Assembly (NCBI RefSeq): GCF_019393635.1
Contig: NC_057866.1
Span: 11,790,223-11,854,222, forward strand
Direction: 5' to 3'
From: Dromiciops gliroides
Lineage: Eukaryota > Chordata > Mammalia > Microbiotheria > Microbiotheriidae
Length of the DNA stretch: 64,000 nucleotides
The notes under the pieces were generated by a model. The model did not search any database, was not told the origin of the DNA, and worked only from the letters and a program-made list of their open reading frames with translations. The position numbers were made by a program, and so were the translations under genes. The first letter of the stretch is position 1. The number at the start of each line of letters is the position of its first letter. Positions 36,501-49,600 of the stretch are shown one piece after another.

Positions 36501-39500
36501 ATCTAATCATCTATCTTGGCCTGGCTTTGAATCCTGGTTCTGCCACTTATTAGCTCTGCTGATCTGGGCAAGTTGGTTCTCCTCTTTGAGCTTATTTCCT
36601 TTTCTTTAAAATAAGAAAATTCCAGATGGCACAATAGCTCAGTGGAAAAACTGATGCCTTTGGAGACAGAGGCCATGAGTTCAAATTCCATCTCTTAAGG
36701 ACACTAATTGTGTGACCTTGAGCAAGTCATTCAATTCCCGAGATCTCAGTTGCTTCATCCAAAAAATGGGATTTGGATTAGATAACCTCTGAGGTTCCTT
36801 CTAGCTCTGGATCTATGGCACTATGACTCAGGGGTCTCAAACTTCTACTCTTAATTGTCACTGTCCTACAGACTGAACTTATGATTTCATCCTAATTTAG
36901 AGGTATAGGGAACACCCGGGTAAAAAAAAAAAACAAAAAAAACCCTCAGACTGGTCTTTTCTCAGTGATCTATGCATTGCCTAGTGCACTGAGAAAGCAA
37001 GTTAAGGGTACAAACAATTTAGTCATTTTTCTTGAATACCAATGCCATTTATTTCATTTTTTTCCCATCTTGTTATTGTTGTTCAGTCATTTTTTCAGTT
37101 GTGCCTGACTCTTTATGACTCCCCATTTGAGGTTTTATTGGAAAACATACTGGAGTGGTTTGCCAGTTCTTTCTCCAGCTTCTTTTACAAATGAGAAAAC
37201 TGAGGAAAACAGGGTTAAGGGACTTACCAAGGGTCATGCAGCTAATAAGTGTCTGAAGCTAGATCTGAACTCACTTAACCACAATTGCCTTAAATATCCA
37301 GGGCCATCTCCAGTCATCCTGTTATACACATATTGCCACTGGACCCAGATGGCTCTAGAGGAGAAAGTGAGACTGGTGATTTTGCAAAGCCCTCCTTCAT
37401 TTAAATCCAAGTCATTGCAAGTCATGACATGACCTCTTAAAGCCATAGTCCTCTTCAAGAATGAAGGTCAATGGGGCAGCTAGGTGGTGCAGTGGATAGA
37501 GCACCAGCCCTGGAGTCAGGAGTACCTAAGTTCAAATCCAGCCTCAGACACTTAACACTTACTAGCTGTGTGACCCTGGGCAAGTCACTTAACCCCAACT
37601 GCCTCACTAAAAACAAAAGCAAAACAACAACAACAAAAAAAAATCTAAGAATGAAGGTCAAATAACAGTATTGAGGAGTGGTCATTTTCCAGGATCATAA
37701 AGAAGTATAAGCATGAGAAGAGACTTGAACTCAGTCAGTCAATGAGCCTTCATTAAGCACTTACTCCATTTCAGGCAGTCTTCTCAGTGCTGGGGATTCA
37801 AAGAATGGCAAAAACAAAGTCCTTACCCACGAGGAGCTCACATTCTAGTGAGGGAAACAACCTGCAAACAACTAGGAGTGTCCAAGAGACAGACAGTGAG
37901 AATGGGAGGTCCTTACTGGCTAGGAGAGCAGATCTCCATCTCCTTTGCCTCTCAGGTACTAGCAGTCAAGGAGCCCATAGTACCATCCATTCCTGCTCCC
38001 AAGAGCTTCATGCTCTCAGATTTAGGTTACAATGGAGGCAACCAGAGGTACATCCTTTCCCCCCACAGTCCTTTGGAAGAATCAAGATTCAGTTTCATTT
38101 CAGTGTCCTTATCTTCCAAAGGTAGAGGTAGAGGGGGAGGTCTGAGCAGCCCAGGAAGGTCACAACCAAGCCAGCTTTAAGGATGGGCAAGGAGTTTCCC
38201 CTCAAAGATGACAACAACAATAATAAAGTTGATATTTATACAGAGCCTACCATGTGCCAGGCACTGGGCTAAGCACATTACAAATATTATCTAACAAAAA
38301 CCCTTGAGGTAGGTTCTATTATTATGCCCATTTCACAGATGAGGAAATGGAGCCAGGCAGAGTTTAGATGACCTGACCAGGGTCACCCAGGTGGAAAGTA
38401 TCTGAGGCTGGATTTGAACTCAAGTCATCTTGACTCCAGGCTCAGCACTCTATCATTGGGCTACCTAGCTGCCTCTTCTCTATCCCTTAGGCTACCTAGC
38501 TGTTGCTGATCCTATGCTACCCCTACTTTCCCTTTTCCCCTTGCCTCAAAGCCCACTCTCTTACCTTGAGGCAGAAATGCACTGGGAAGTATGAAGAGTC
38601 CAGCAAGGAGGAAGAAAGTCACTACTATTGTTCGACGGCCAAGGCAGTTCATGATAAGCAAGGCCCCAAACCTGCTGAGGAAGCTGGAAGCTCCCAAAAG
38701 AACCTGGAGCATTTGAATATTGTGCCCCAAGTTCTGAAGATCCAGAGAGAGTCCATAGAAAAGCATCCCTGTTGTGAAACTGCAGCAGACAGTGGGGAAG
38801 GGGAGAGAATTCACCATATTTGGAGCCCAGGGCTCACCCTTAAATGCAGTTTGGTTCAACAAGCCTTTGTGAAAGACCTGTTGGGTTTCAGGGTCTGTAC
38901 TAGGTGCTAGGAACACAAACCCTTCAAGGAGTTGGTAGTCTGTTGGGGATGGCAATGCTCCATGAATGCTGCTAAGTGAATGCCAGATACATTCAGGAGA
39001 GCAAGAGGATCACTAAGTGGGGTGATTAGAACAGGATTCAGTGGGAGCTGGTGCCTGAGGCTGAGCCTTGAAGGTAGTCAGGGATCCCAGAAAACAAAGG
39101 TCAGGAGGGTGTGTGTTCTAGGCATAGAACAACTGCACATAAAGAAACACCAAGTAGGTGATGGAATCTCTAGTTCAGGAAACAGCAAGGACATCATTTA
39201 GGTTATAATGTACAGAGTGTGAAAGGCTGTGATTTTTTTCTTCAATAAGATTTAATTTTTGCCAATTACATTTTAAAACAATTTAAAAAATTAATTGGTT
39301 TTCTTAAAGGTTTGAACTCTAAATTCTATCACTTCCTCCATCTCCTCCCTCTCCCTGAAATGCTAAGCAATCTGATATGGGTTATACATGTTCAATTCTG
39401 TAAAACATTTCCATGATCATTTTGTGGAAGAAAGAAAGGGGGGAGAGAGAGAAAGAGAGAGGGGGGAGGGAGGAAGGAAGGAAGGTGGAAATGAAGAAGG

Positions 39501-42500
39501 AAGGAAGGATGGAAGTGAAAAGTAGAAAGCTTTGATTTCAAATCAATCTATTCAATCTGCCTTTTGAGGAGAGGTTGGGTAAGAAAGCCCTGACAAAGAG
39601 CAGAGTCAAGGATGAGTGTTTAAGATGACCTGTGCTACCATCACTATTGTCTTGAGAAGAGATATGGGATTTTTTGTTTGTTTGATTGTTCATTTTTTCA
39701 TTTTTTTTTACTGGATCCACAGTTTCATAGAACCTGAAAAGAAACTGTAAATAAACAGATTCTCTATGGAAATTGCCATTTTCTATGCAACTGGTCTGAG
39801 AGACTTGTTTAGAATCCTTACAGGTCAAGGCATTACCCAGAGGCACAGGATGTTCCCAGGTTGTGGGAGAGGTGTGCCTTAATCTGAGATCAGCTCTATG
39901 TCCAGTACCCAACCCTTAAGGGGAAAATATCCTCTTCTTTTATTGAACAAGCTTCTATTCATGATCAAGACAAAGGTTTGTGGTTTAAAATTTTTTTTTC
40001 CAAAGCACTGTTCAACATCTTCATTGAGTTCAGAGAAATTATTTTTTCCCCAAGTAATCACCTTCTAAGGCTTTTACATAGTCAGTATGTTGGGATCCCA
40101 GTGGAGAGCATAACTTTCTGCCCTTATTGAGTTTTTCTTTCTTTTTCTTGTCTCTTCTTGCCCTAATGATAACAGAGGGGAATTTGTACTATTCATATCC
40201 CTTATCTTCTCTGAGTTGGACACCTGACACACTAAGAGATTCAGGCAGTGGCCCACACCACTCACAAGGTTTATATAATATCAATTCCCCCAAGTATGGT
40301 GTTTGCACAGTGAGCCCTTGGGCTCCATTGGCTTAGGTACAATTTATGGGAAATTTACCATCTCTACAGAAGAGACTTTATAACATGCTTGGCATTCAAA
40401 TGTGTTTGTCTTGACAGTTGTAGATACTGTCACTTATCTAATTGTACATTGATGCAGATCTCCACCTGTCCTTACCTGCCCATTCTGTGGGACTCTTGTC
40501 TATGTCCTCCAATATGTTTGTCAGAACAGGGCATTTTCCTTGCCCTCACCTCATGGCCAGGCTATATTATCTTCCTCTCACAAATTCCTTAAGGACATCT
40601 TTAATTCCTGTTCTTCAGAGTTTCTCATTGGCTCTATTCTTCACACCCACCATGTGCCGCACCAGTTCTCTGAAGCCTGTTGTTCCACATCTCCCTACCA
40701 CACACAATGTTGATAGTATATCAGGAGTAGGAAGAAGGGTCTCTGTTTTGGGGAGAGGCTTATACTCATTAAAGGAGCTTGGCAGTCTTTTGAAGGCAAC
40801 TCAGTATGCTTCTCTCCTCCTATTGCTTTCTTGGCTCAACACATTGGTCATGTGTACTATCTCTTTCAGTGGGTTAGAGCATGCTAGGAAAATGGCAAAA
40901 AAGTTTTACCTAAGGGAAACATTCAAATATGAAAAAGAATAGGCATAGAGGCAGCCTGGAGAAAAAGGGAGACATTGTTGTGGATACAACAAGCTCTACA
41001 GGATGAATCTGAGTTTGGGTTTTTCTTTTTTTGCTTTTTCTTTTTGTTTTTGGTGAGGCAATTGGGGTTAAGTGACTTGCCCAGGGTCACACAGCTAGTG
41101 AGTGTTAAGTGTCTGAGGCCAGATTTGAATTCAGGTCCTCCTGACTGCAGGGCTGGTACTCTATCCACTGCACCACTAGCTGCCCCTGGGTTTTTCTTAA
41201 GTGACATGAAAGGCATCTTTGGAATGATACATGATTGCATTTGACATGTAAGGAGAGTGACAGATAAACAACTAGGCAGCCCAACTGCTGCACTGATACT
41301 TAGGAAATGTGAAGAGACCTAAAGGAAGATGAACACCTGGGTTGCCCGGTGGGTAGAGAGCATGACTCTAATTCAGGCAGCCCTGAGTTCAAAACAAATG
41401 TGAATCTCGGCAAGTCACTGATCTTCAGTCTGCCTCAGTTTCCTTTTCTGTAAAGTGGGACAATAATGGCAGCTATCAGGGGCAGCTAGATGGAGCAGTG
41501 GATAAAGCACTGGCCCTGGATTCAGAAGAACCTAAGTTTAAATCAGACCTTAATCACTTGACACTTACTAGCTGTGTGATCCTGGGCAAGTCACTTAACC
41601 CTAATTGCCCCACAAAAACAAAACAAAACACACAAAAAATAAGAGCACTTTTCTCAAAGAGTTGTTATGAGCACAAACAGGAAAATAGTTTTGAGTGCTT
41701 TGTGAAACTATTCCTCCACCACTCTGGATAGAACTTTCAAGGAAGACTCGTGGGCTGACAGGGATAAACAAGTCCAAGTGATGGGAAAGAAGGTGAGGAT
41801 GATTTGAATATTCACAAGTGGAGGAAGAATGCATGTCCTGGAGGTGCTGAATCCGTGGAAGCATAATGATCATTGTCATATTCCTGGTGATGGATTTCCA
41901 TAATCACTTAGGAAAGTGCTGGGGGCTCTTCTTGGCCTGGGTTTTCTCCTCTGAAATAGGCCTAGGATGAGTGCCCCGAGGAGGGGAGCCAGGATGCTGA
42001 AGGACATCCTGCTCTGGCACTTGAAGATCACCTGGAGGCAGTGGGGATGTTTCATTTGGAGAAGAGAAGACTTGGGGAGGAGAGACATGAGCGCTGCCTT
42101 CAAGGACCTGCAGGACTGACACATGGAAGAGAGCAAACATCTGCTCTGCACGGCTCCAGAGGCAGAACTAGGAACTATTATTGGTGGAAGTTGCAGAGAG
42201 GTAGATTGTAAAAGACCTCATGATACTTAGAGCTGTCTGAAGGCAGGATGGACCGTGCCAAGAGATAATGGATTCCCTCTCACTAGCAGTTCTTGGGCAG
42301 AAGCTGGATAAGAGTTAGTGGGGCTAAGGTGAAGAATACCAGTGAGTGACTTTTTTTAGGTTAAATTAAATGGCCTCCAATTCTGTTGTTGAGTTCTTTC
42401 AGTTGCATCTGACTCTTCATCATGCTGTTGGAGGTTTTCTTGGCAAAGATACCAGAGTGGTCTTCCATTTCCTTCTCCAGTTCATTTTATATGTGAGGAA

Positions 42501-43623
42501 ACTGAGGTAAACAGGCTTAAGTGACTTAATCAGCGTCACACAGCTAGTATGTATCTGACATCACGTTTGAATTCAGGAAGAGGAATCTTTCTGTTCCCAG
42601 GGTTGGTGTTCTAGCCACTGTGCCACCTAGCTCTAAGATTCTACTCTTTTGTGAATCACATGTAAAATATTGCAGCTCAGCCTGTCCTTCTATACCTGAG
42701 GGATTCCTTTCAGCTGCCTGTAGTCTTCAAAATTCCTCATACGTTATAGGGAACCTACCTTGCCAAGGACAAACAGAGAATTCTTGTACGCAGGATGGGG
42801 AAGTGAAATAAATCCAACATGGTGTAATGCACCTGTCCTGCATCCAGCTCCTTCTCCATGGTGGAACTCAAAACCTTTTGGGAGAGAAGCCAAGGACAGA
42901 GTCAACATTCAGGTTAGAGTGTGGAAGAGCACAAGGAAGGAGAAGAAAGGATTGGGTCAGTAAGAGATTCTAGGCAGGGACTGGGACCAAATAAGGGTTC
43001 ATTGGCTTTGACCCCAAAGCCTCATCAAGCCTTTCCTTACCTCAATGACATGCTCTATAACATGCCCAGGGCAGCCTCGCCCGTGTCCAGAGGACCAAGG
43101 GAGTACTACTGAGAAGCCTCAGGCAGTGCACGATCAGCAGAGACAGCAGGCTGTGCCCAGGTCTGTCACTACAGCATGAGGGGCACACCTTGTCCTCTTC
43201 TCTCCCCTGTGGGTGCACCTCCTTATCAATACTGACAGATATGAATAGAGCGCTCTGTGCACCATCAGTGCATTTTAAGCAAACTTTAAGGAAATGCATC
43301 ATAGGCACTACCCGACTGAGATGGCTAAATGTTCTTCAGAACTTAGTCACCTCTAACATATACACAGCATAAAAGCTTAAAATCAACACAAGGGAAAATA
43401 TCAGCTTTGGCACTGGCCTGGACACAGAAAATCTAGATTCAAACCTTGTCATTGATACTTGATACATCGATACTTCCTGTGTGCCCTAAGCCAGGCCCTT
43501 GTTCTCCCTGTGCCTCATTTGTAAAATGAGGGAGTTCCCCTAGAAAGCAGCTGAGGTCCCTTCTAGCTTCAACTCTATGATTGTATGGTCCATGAATATG
43601 TCCTGATCACACACATTCCCTCC

Positions 43624-43671
<48 letters not shown>

Positions 43672-46600
43672 CTCTCAATGCATATGGGGAAGAAAGAATG
43701 CTGACTCTGGAGCCAGAATACATGGGTTTGGATCCTTTCCCCATTTTATATTTTTGTGAACTGGTGTGAGCCACTAACATCCTCTATGAACCTCAGTTCC
43801 CTCATCCATAGCATGAGGGGTTTGGGCTATGTGACCTGGAGAGACCCCTATTCGGGATTTAATATTGTATGATCTCATATCTCCTTCACACGTCCACTCT
43901 GCATACTGATGCACTATAGTAAAGATGCTGAAAGTGTTCCCCAGGTTTATGGGGGGAAAGTTTTACTGATACTTTGTTGTTATGCTATTTCATTAAATGA
44001 CTTTGCTTTGGTTCATGTTCTTTGGCGGGACAGTAAAATCAATCATATCAATGGGGGCTCATGAGCTTTGGTTCTGAGAGGATGTAGCTTAACAGAGAGA
44101 ATACCTTGCTTCTGTAGTATGTTTCCCTCCCCCTTGCAGCAGGACAGAAGGCTGAGGCTTTAGCTTGGACAGAGGACACTTTTCTTTCAGTTGATGTGAG
44201 AATTTGATCCCATTGTAATTCAAGTTGTAGGACCCAGGGATGGTCCTGTTTGGTACCCCATATATGAGTTAGGGAAATTCCCCTTGGAGCTACATATAGA
44301 TGAGGGACCGGAGGCCTGAGAGATGAAGTGGCTTGTCCATGATGACCCAGACAGGATATAGCTGAGGAAGATTTAAACGCATGTTTCTGACCAAGGAACA
44401 TAGTCTTCTCTCCACATTGTCTGCAGGGGCTAGCTTCTGTACCTCCCTTGTGATCCTGTGATTTACTAGAGCACAACTCATCAAACTCATTTCATACAAT
44501 TTCATTAGGACTCTTTTCCTAAGTTGGTCATGTGGGAGTAGGTGATCCTTGTTAGCCCAAGTCACAGTTTGGGACAGCTAGGTGGCACAGTGGATGGAGT
44601 ACTGGCTCTGAAGTTGGGAGGATCTGAGTTCAAATCTCCATTGACTGTGTCAAGTCACTTAACACCCATTGCCTCAAACATACAGAGCCATCTTCAGTCA
44701 TCCTGTTATGTATATGTATATATACACAGATATGTGTGTCATAATAAACATATATATGTATTTGTTTGTGTGTATAGCTTGCCATTGGTCCCAGATGGCT
44801 CTGGAGTAGACAGTGAAGCTATGACCTTGCACAGTCCTCCCTCACTTAATTCCAATTCACTCCAAGTCATGCATCACCCTGATGTCATGGTCCTCTTCAA
44901 GAAGGAAGGAAAACAACAAGCCTAAATCAAAGTTGCTATGGGGCCAGAGGGAGGCAGTGAATAAGCACTTTTTTTAACACCTATGATGTGGCAAGCAGTG
45001 TGCTAAGTGCTTTCCAAATACAATCTCATTTAATATTCATTATATAATAGTCTCCTTGTGGAATGTCAGGGCTAGGGTTAAACCACTGAGCAAGGAAGGC
45101 ATGAGGGAAAAGAAAGCAGAAAGAGCCTACAGGAAGGACATAGAGAATGGGATTTAAGACAGGAGGGGAGAAGGGCAGAGGGCTGCAAGAACCCTCTTAA
45201 ACCAGAGGAGAGAGATTCCATTCCCAGCCTCCACTAGGGCATTCTTATACCTTCCTGTAATTCAAGTACCTCTCCCCGAAAATAGGCCAGTTTACTGTGG
45301 CCTCCAGGGACTCTCAATCCCCCAGTCCCTCTACTGGCCCAGCATGCTTTAGGAAGCCAGCCCAATCCCTTACCTGTTCCCTTGTCCACCAAGACTTGGA
45401 GAAACATCATCAGAGATTGGAAGTTCCTCTTGGTAGGCCCCTGGCTACTGGACTTGACTTGAAAAGTCACCATTTCCCACTTCCCAGCCCTGGCTCCTCC
45501 TTCCCCTCTCACCTCCACAGTCAGGGTCTGCTCCTTTACTCCATTGATTTTTGCAACTTGTCTGAGCACCTTTAAGGCATCATCACATTTGTTGTGGACA
45601 ATCAGCCATCTAGCAGACTCTGGCAACCACCTAATTAAATGGTTCATGACAGATATAGTTAATTCTTCATTCTCTGCACATTCTAAGAGCCAGTTTAATG
45701 TGTGTTTTTTTAGTTCTACAATTAGTTCTAATTACTTTACATTATTTAACATGCAAAAGAACATTCAAGGGTAAAAACTTTCATCCCCAATTTATCCTAT
45801 GATAGAGACCCATGACAAAAAGGCCAGAGTTACCGATCAACTATAGCTCTTCTGGATTTTCTCTTTAAAAGAGTCAGGGCAGGTTTTTCTTTTGGCTCAA
45901 ATCTGTTCTCCCCAATTCATGTTCAAATAGACATATTTGGAAAAACTTCTAAAATTGTCAAGAGGCTAGACACCATTTAAATCACCCCTTCCTTCCTTGA
46001 AGCTCAAGTGGGAGCAAATCTTCTCTGTCTCAGGGAAGTAATCATCTCAGGGGCACAATTGAGCAAGAATTCAAGTCTTCTATCATCAATGCAAATGCAG
46101 ATAGAATCATTTGAATATGTCTTGAATCACTGAACAGGAAACAGACATCTCCCTCCATTCTAAGGGAAGCTTATCTGATCTTTTCTCTTAGAAATGTTTT
46201 GGGACTTCCGGGGTGGAGCCAAGATGGTGGAGGAAAGGCAGTGAACTCCCAAACTCATGACATGATCACTCCAAAAAACATCCAAATAACACCATAGGAA
46301 AATGCCCCTAGCAGCAAAACTCACAAAAAAATGTGCTGAAAACATCTTCTAACCAAGAACGGCCTGGAAGGTCAGAAGGAGGGAGCTGCTGTGCCGATAC
46401 AGCAGTCGAGCCCAACCCCACAATCACCCTCACACAGATCCAGTCCCAGGAAGGCCTCACCAGAGAAGGAGACCCCCAGAGCCTCTGAATCAGCTGAAGC
46501 ACCAGTGTTGTCTGGAACTAAGCTCACAGTCTGGTGAGTGGGCTGAGCCCTGGGAAGGGGGAAGACTACAAGGGTCTATGCTGGTGCTAAGGCAGAACTT

Positions 46601-49600
46601 GGATTTTTCACCCCTGCTGAGAACCAAGAGGTAGGCTTGAGTAGCAGTGGCCCAGGTGGGGGAGGGGCACAAGCTCCTCAGAGCTAACAAACACAACACA
46701 CAAAGCTGGTTGATTAGCAAGTTGGTCTGGGGTCATCTAAGGACCAGTGAACAGGCCAGGCAAGTGAAGAACCTGATTCTCCTTAAATCATACCACCTGG
46801 GACTTCTGAAGCTTGGGATACTGCAGCCTGGAAACAGTGCCCCACTTTAAGGAGATAAAAGTCTAGTAAAAGAAAGGCAAGATGAGCTGACAGAGAAAGG
46901 TGAGGACCATAGAAAGTTTCTTCAGTAACAAGAAAGACCAATGGGAACCCTCAGAGAAAGATGTCAACATCAGGGCCCCTATATCTAAAGCTTCCAAGAA
47001 AAATAAGAATTGGTCTCAGGCCATAGAGGTGCTCAAAAAGGACTTTGAAGATAAAATTAGAGAGGTAAAGGAAAAAATGGAAAGAGAAATTAGGGTGATG
47101 CAGGAAAGACATGAGAAAAAAGTCAACACCTTGAAAAGTCAAATTGGCCAAATGGAAAAGGAGGTACAAAAGCTCTCTGATGAAAATAATTGCCTAAGAA
47201 TGAGGATTGAACAAATGGAAGCCAGTGACTTTATGAGAAACCAAGACACAATAAAGCAAATCCAAATGAATAAAAAAATAGAGGGCAATGTGAAATATCT
47301 TCTGGGAAAAACTGCTGACCTGGAAAATAGGTCCAGGAGAGATCATTTGAAAATTATTGATCTACCTGAAAACCATGATCAAGGAAAGAGCTTAGACACC
47401 ATCTTCCAAGATATTCTCAGGGAAAATTGCCCTGAAATTCTAGAAGAAAAAGCTAAAATAGAAATTGAAAGAATCCATTTATCACCTCCAGAAGTAGATC
47501 CCCAAAGGAAAACTCCTAGGAATATTATAGCCAAATTCCAGAGCTCTTAGGTCAAAGAGAAAATATTGCAAGCTGTCAAAAAGAAAGAATTCAAGTACTG
47601 TGGAACCCCAGTCAGGATAGCACAAGATTTAGCAACTTCTACTTTAAAGGACCGGAGGGCATGGAATATGATATTCCAAAGTGCAAAGGAAATGGGATTA
47701 CAACCAAGAATAATCTACCCAGCAAAACTCAGCATTATCTTTCAGTGGAAAAAATGGGACTTTAATGGAAAAGAAGACTTTCAGATATTTGTGATGAAAA
47801 GACCTAAACTGAATGGCAAACTTGACTTTCAAATACAAGACCCTAGAGAACCATAAAAAAATTGGACCTGGAGGACACACCTTGGGTTGTACAGTGGGTG
47901 ACTGTATTGTGTCTGAGGCCAGGTTTTGGCTGGGATCCCCCTGGGTCCAGGGGTGATACTTTGTCCACTGTGTCACCTAGCTAGGTGATGACATCTTTAG
48001 GGTTAAACTGAGGGGTGAAGGGAATTCACTGGGGGAGGGGGAAGGGCAGAAGAGAAATCCTACATGAAAGTAACAGGAAAAGTCTTATGGAGTAGGGGAA
48101 GAGATGGGAGAGGAGCAGGGCAGTAAATGAATTTTACACTCATCAGAAAAGGCTCGAAGACCTTAAACTCATCAGAGCTGCCTCAAGGAGGGACTCACAG
48201 ACATACCCAACTGGGTGGAGTAATCTGTTTAATCTGGGCAGTAAATGAGCCTAACACTCATCAGAATTGGCTCAAAGACCTCAATCTCATTGGAATTGGC
48301 TGAAGGAGGGAATAATGTACACACTCAATTGGGTGGAGTAATCTCTCTAACCCTGCAGGAAAATAGATGGGGAAGGGGATAAAGAGAGTGTGGCAGGGGC
48401 AGCTAGATGGCGCAGTGGATAGAGCACCGGCCCTGGAGTCAGGACCTGTACCTGAGTTCAAATCCAGCCTCAGACACTTAATACTTACTAGCTGTGTGAC
48501 CCTAGGCAAGTCACTTAACCCCAATTGCCTCACTAAAAAAAAAAAAAAAAGAGAGAGAGAGAGAGAGTGGCAAAAGAAGGAAGGGAAGAGTGGGGGAGGG
48601 GACAGACAGAAGCAAATCCCTTTTGAAGAGTGATAGGATGAAAGAAGATAGGTAATAAAATAGATATCATGGGGAAGGGAATAGGATGGAAGGGAAACAG
48701 TTAACAATAGTAATCATGAAAAAGAGAAAAGGGGGAAAATTGTACAAAAAATATTTATAGCAACTCTTGGTGGAGGCTAAGAATTGAGAATCAAGGGAAT
48801 GTCCATTAATTGAGGATTGTAGTGGAATGGTCTTGTGCTACATGAAATGACAAACAGGATGATCCCCGAAAAACCTGGAAAGACTAATGAACATCGATGT
48901 ATAGTGAAGTGAGCAGAGCTGGGAGGACATTGTGCATAGTGACAGCAGTATTGTTCAATGAGCAATTGTGAATGACTTAACTACTCTCAGCAATGCAATG
49001 ATCCAAGATAATCCCAAGGAACTAATGAGGAAGCTTACTATGCACCCCTATAGAAAGAACTGATAAAAAGAACACTTGTGGATTGTACATGTATAACCTG
49101 ATTGTGATCTTGTAGAGGGGGGAGGAAAGGGAGGGAGGGAGAAAATGTTTTAAAAATTTTAAAAAGAAGAAATGTTTTGGGGGGCAGCTAGTTAGCACAG
49201 TGGATGAAGCACTGGCCCTGGAGTCAGGAGGACCTGAGTTCAAATCCAGCCTCAGACATTTACTATCTGGGCAAATCTTACCCTGGGCAAATCCATTAAC
49301 CCTCATTACCCTGCAAAAAAGCAAAAAAAACCCCGTTTTCTTTCCTTGATTTTCAGGCTTTGCTCCAAAGCCTCTCCATTCCCTAATCATGTTAGTAAAA
49401 GAGAAAATAAATTAATATGGCAGGTCTAGCATCTTCTTGGCACCATTTCAAGGTTACAACAAATGTTTCCTTAATTTTTCTAATGTTTCATCTCTTCAGT
49501 CTTTATTAGAAAGATTAAATGTGTCTTTCATAAGCCCCATGAGCATTATAAATACAAATTTCTTTCTGGTTCATCCATCAGGAACATCAAAAGACTGTAC

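Larger units (their letters stand above)
46203..49178 (+). mobile_element. HAL1-like element
   Basis: 5' UTR from 46209 (GGGGTGGAGCCAAGATGGTG), ORF1 (46882-47856), spacer (47860-48700), ORF2 start near 48687 (ATGGAAGGGAAACAG), then a jump to the ORF2 C-terminal/3' UTR part (48740-49178: TTTATAGCAACTCTTGG, AACCTGGAAAGAC). No endonuclease or RT. SINE inserted at 48395-48550. Lies in intron 4. Confidence 0.8.

Noticed and set aside
35785-36512. Regularly spaced short repeats that could suggest an array
   Set aside because: Units are 4-base ATTC/TATC microsatellites without unique spacers; not CRISPR-like and the genome is eukaryotic.
40442-40942. 166-codon plus open frame in intron 6
   Set aside because: Starts without a convincing context, no domain seen, opposite strand of an intron; length is not unusual for this composition.
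43042-43308. Minus open frame with [11 protein letters not shown], loosely like the SLC22 exon 7 loop and ending near a GTAAGG
   Set aside because: Only a few residues agree, the GRR motif is absent, and the frame does not fit the exon 6-exon 7 order. Chance resemblance is as likely as a very old exon relic.
45234-45512. Open frame continuing past exon 5 on the minus strand
   Set aside because: A GTGAGA donor falls exactly at the family exon border, and the real exon 6 was found at 42759-42874 in the right phase.
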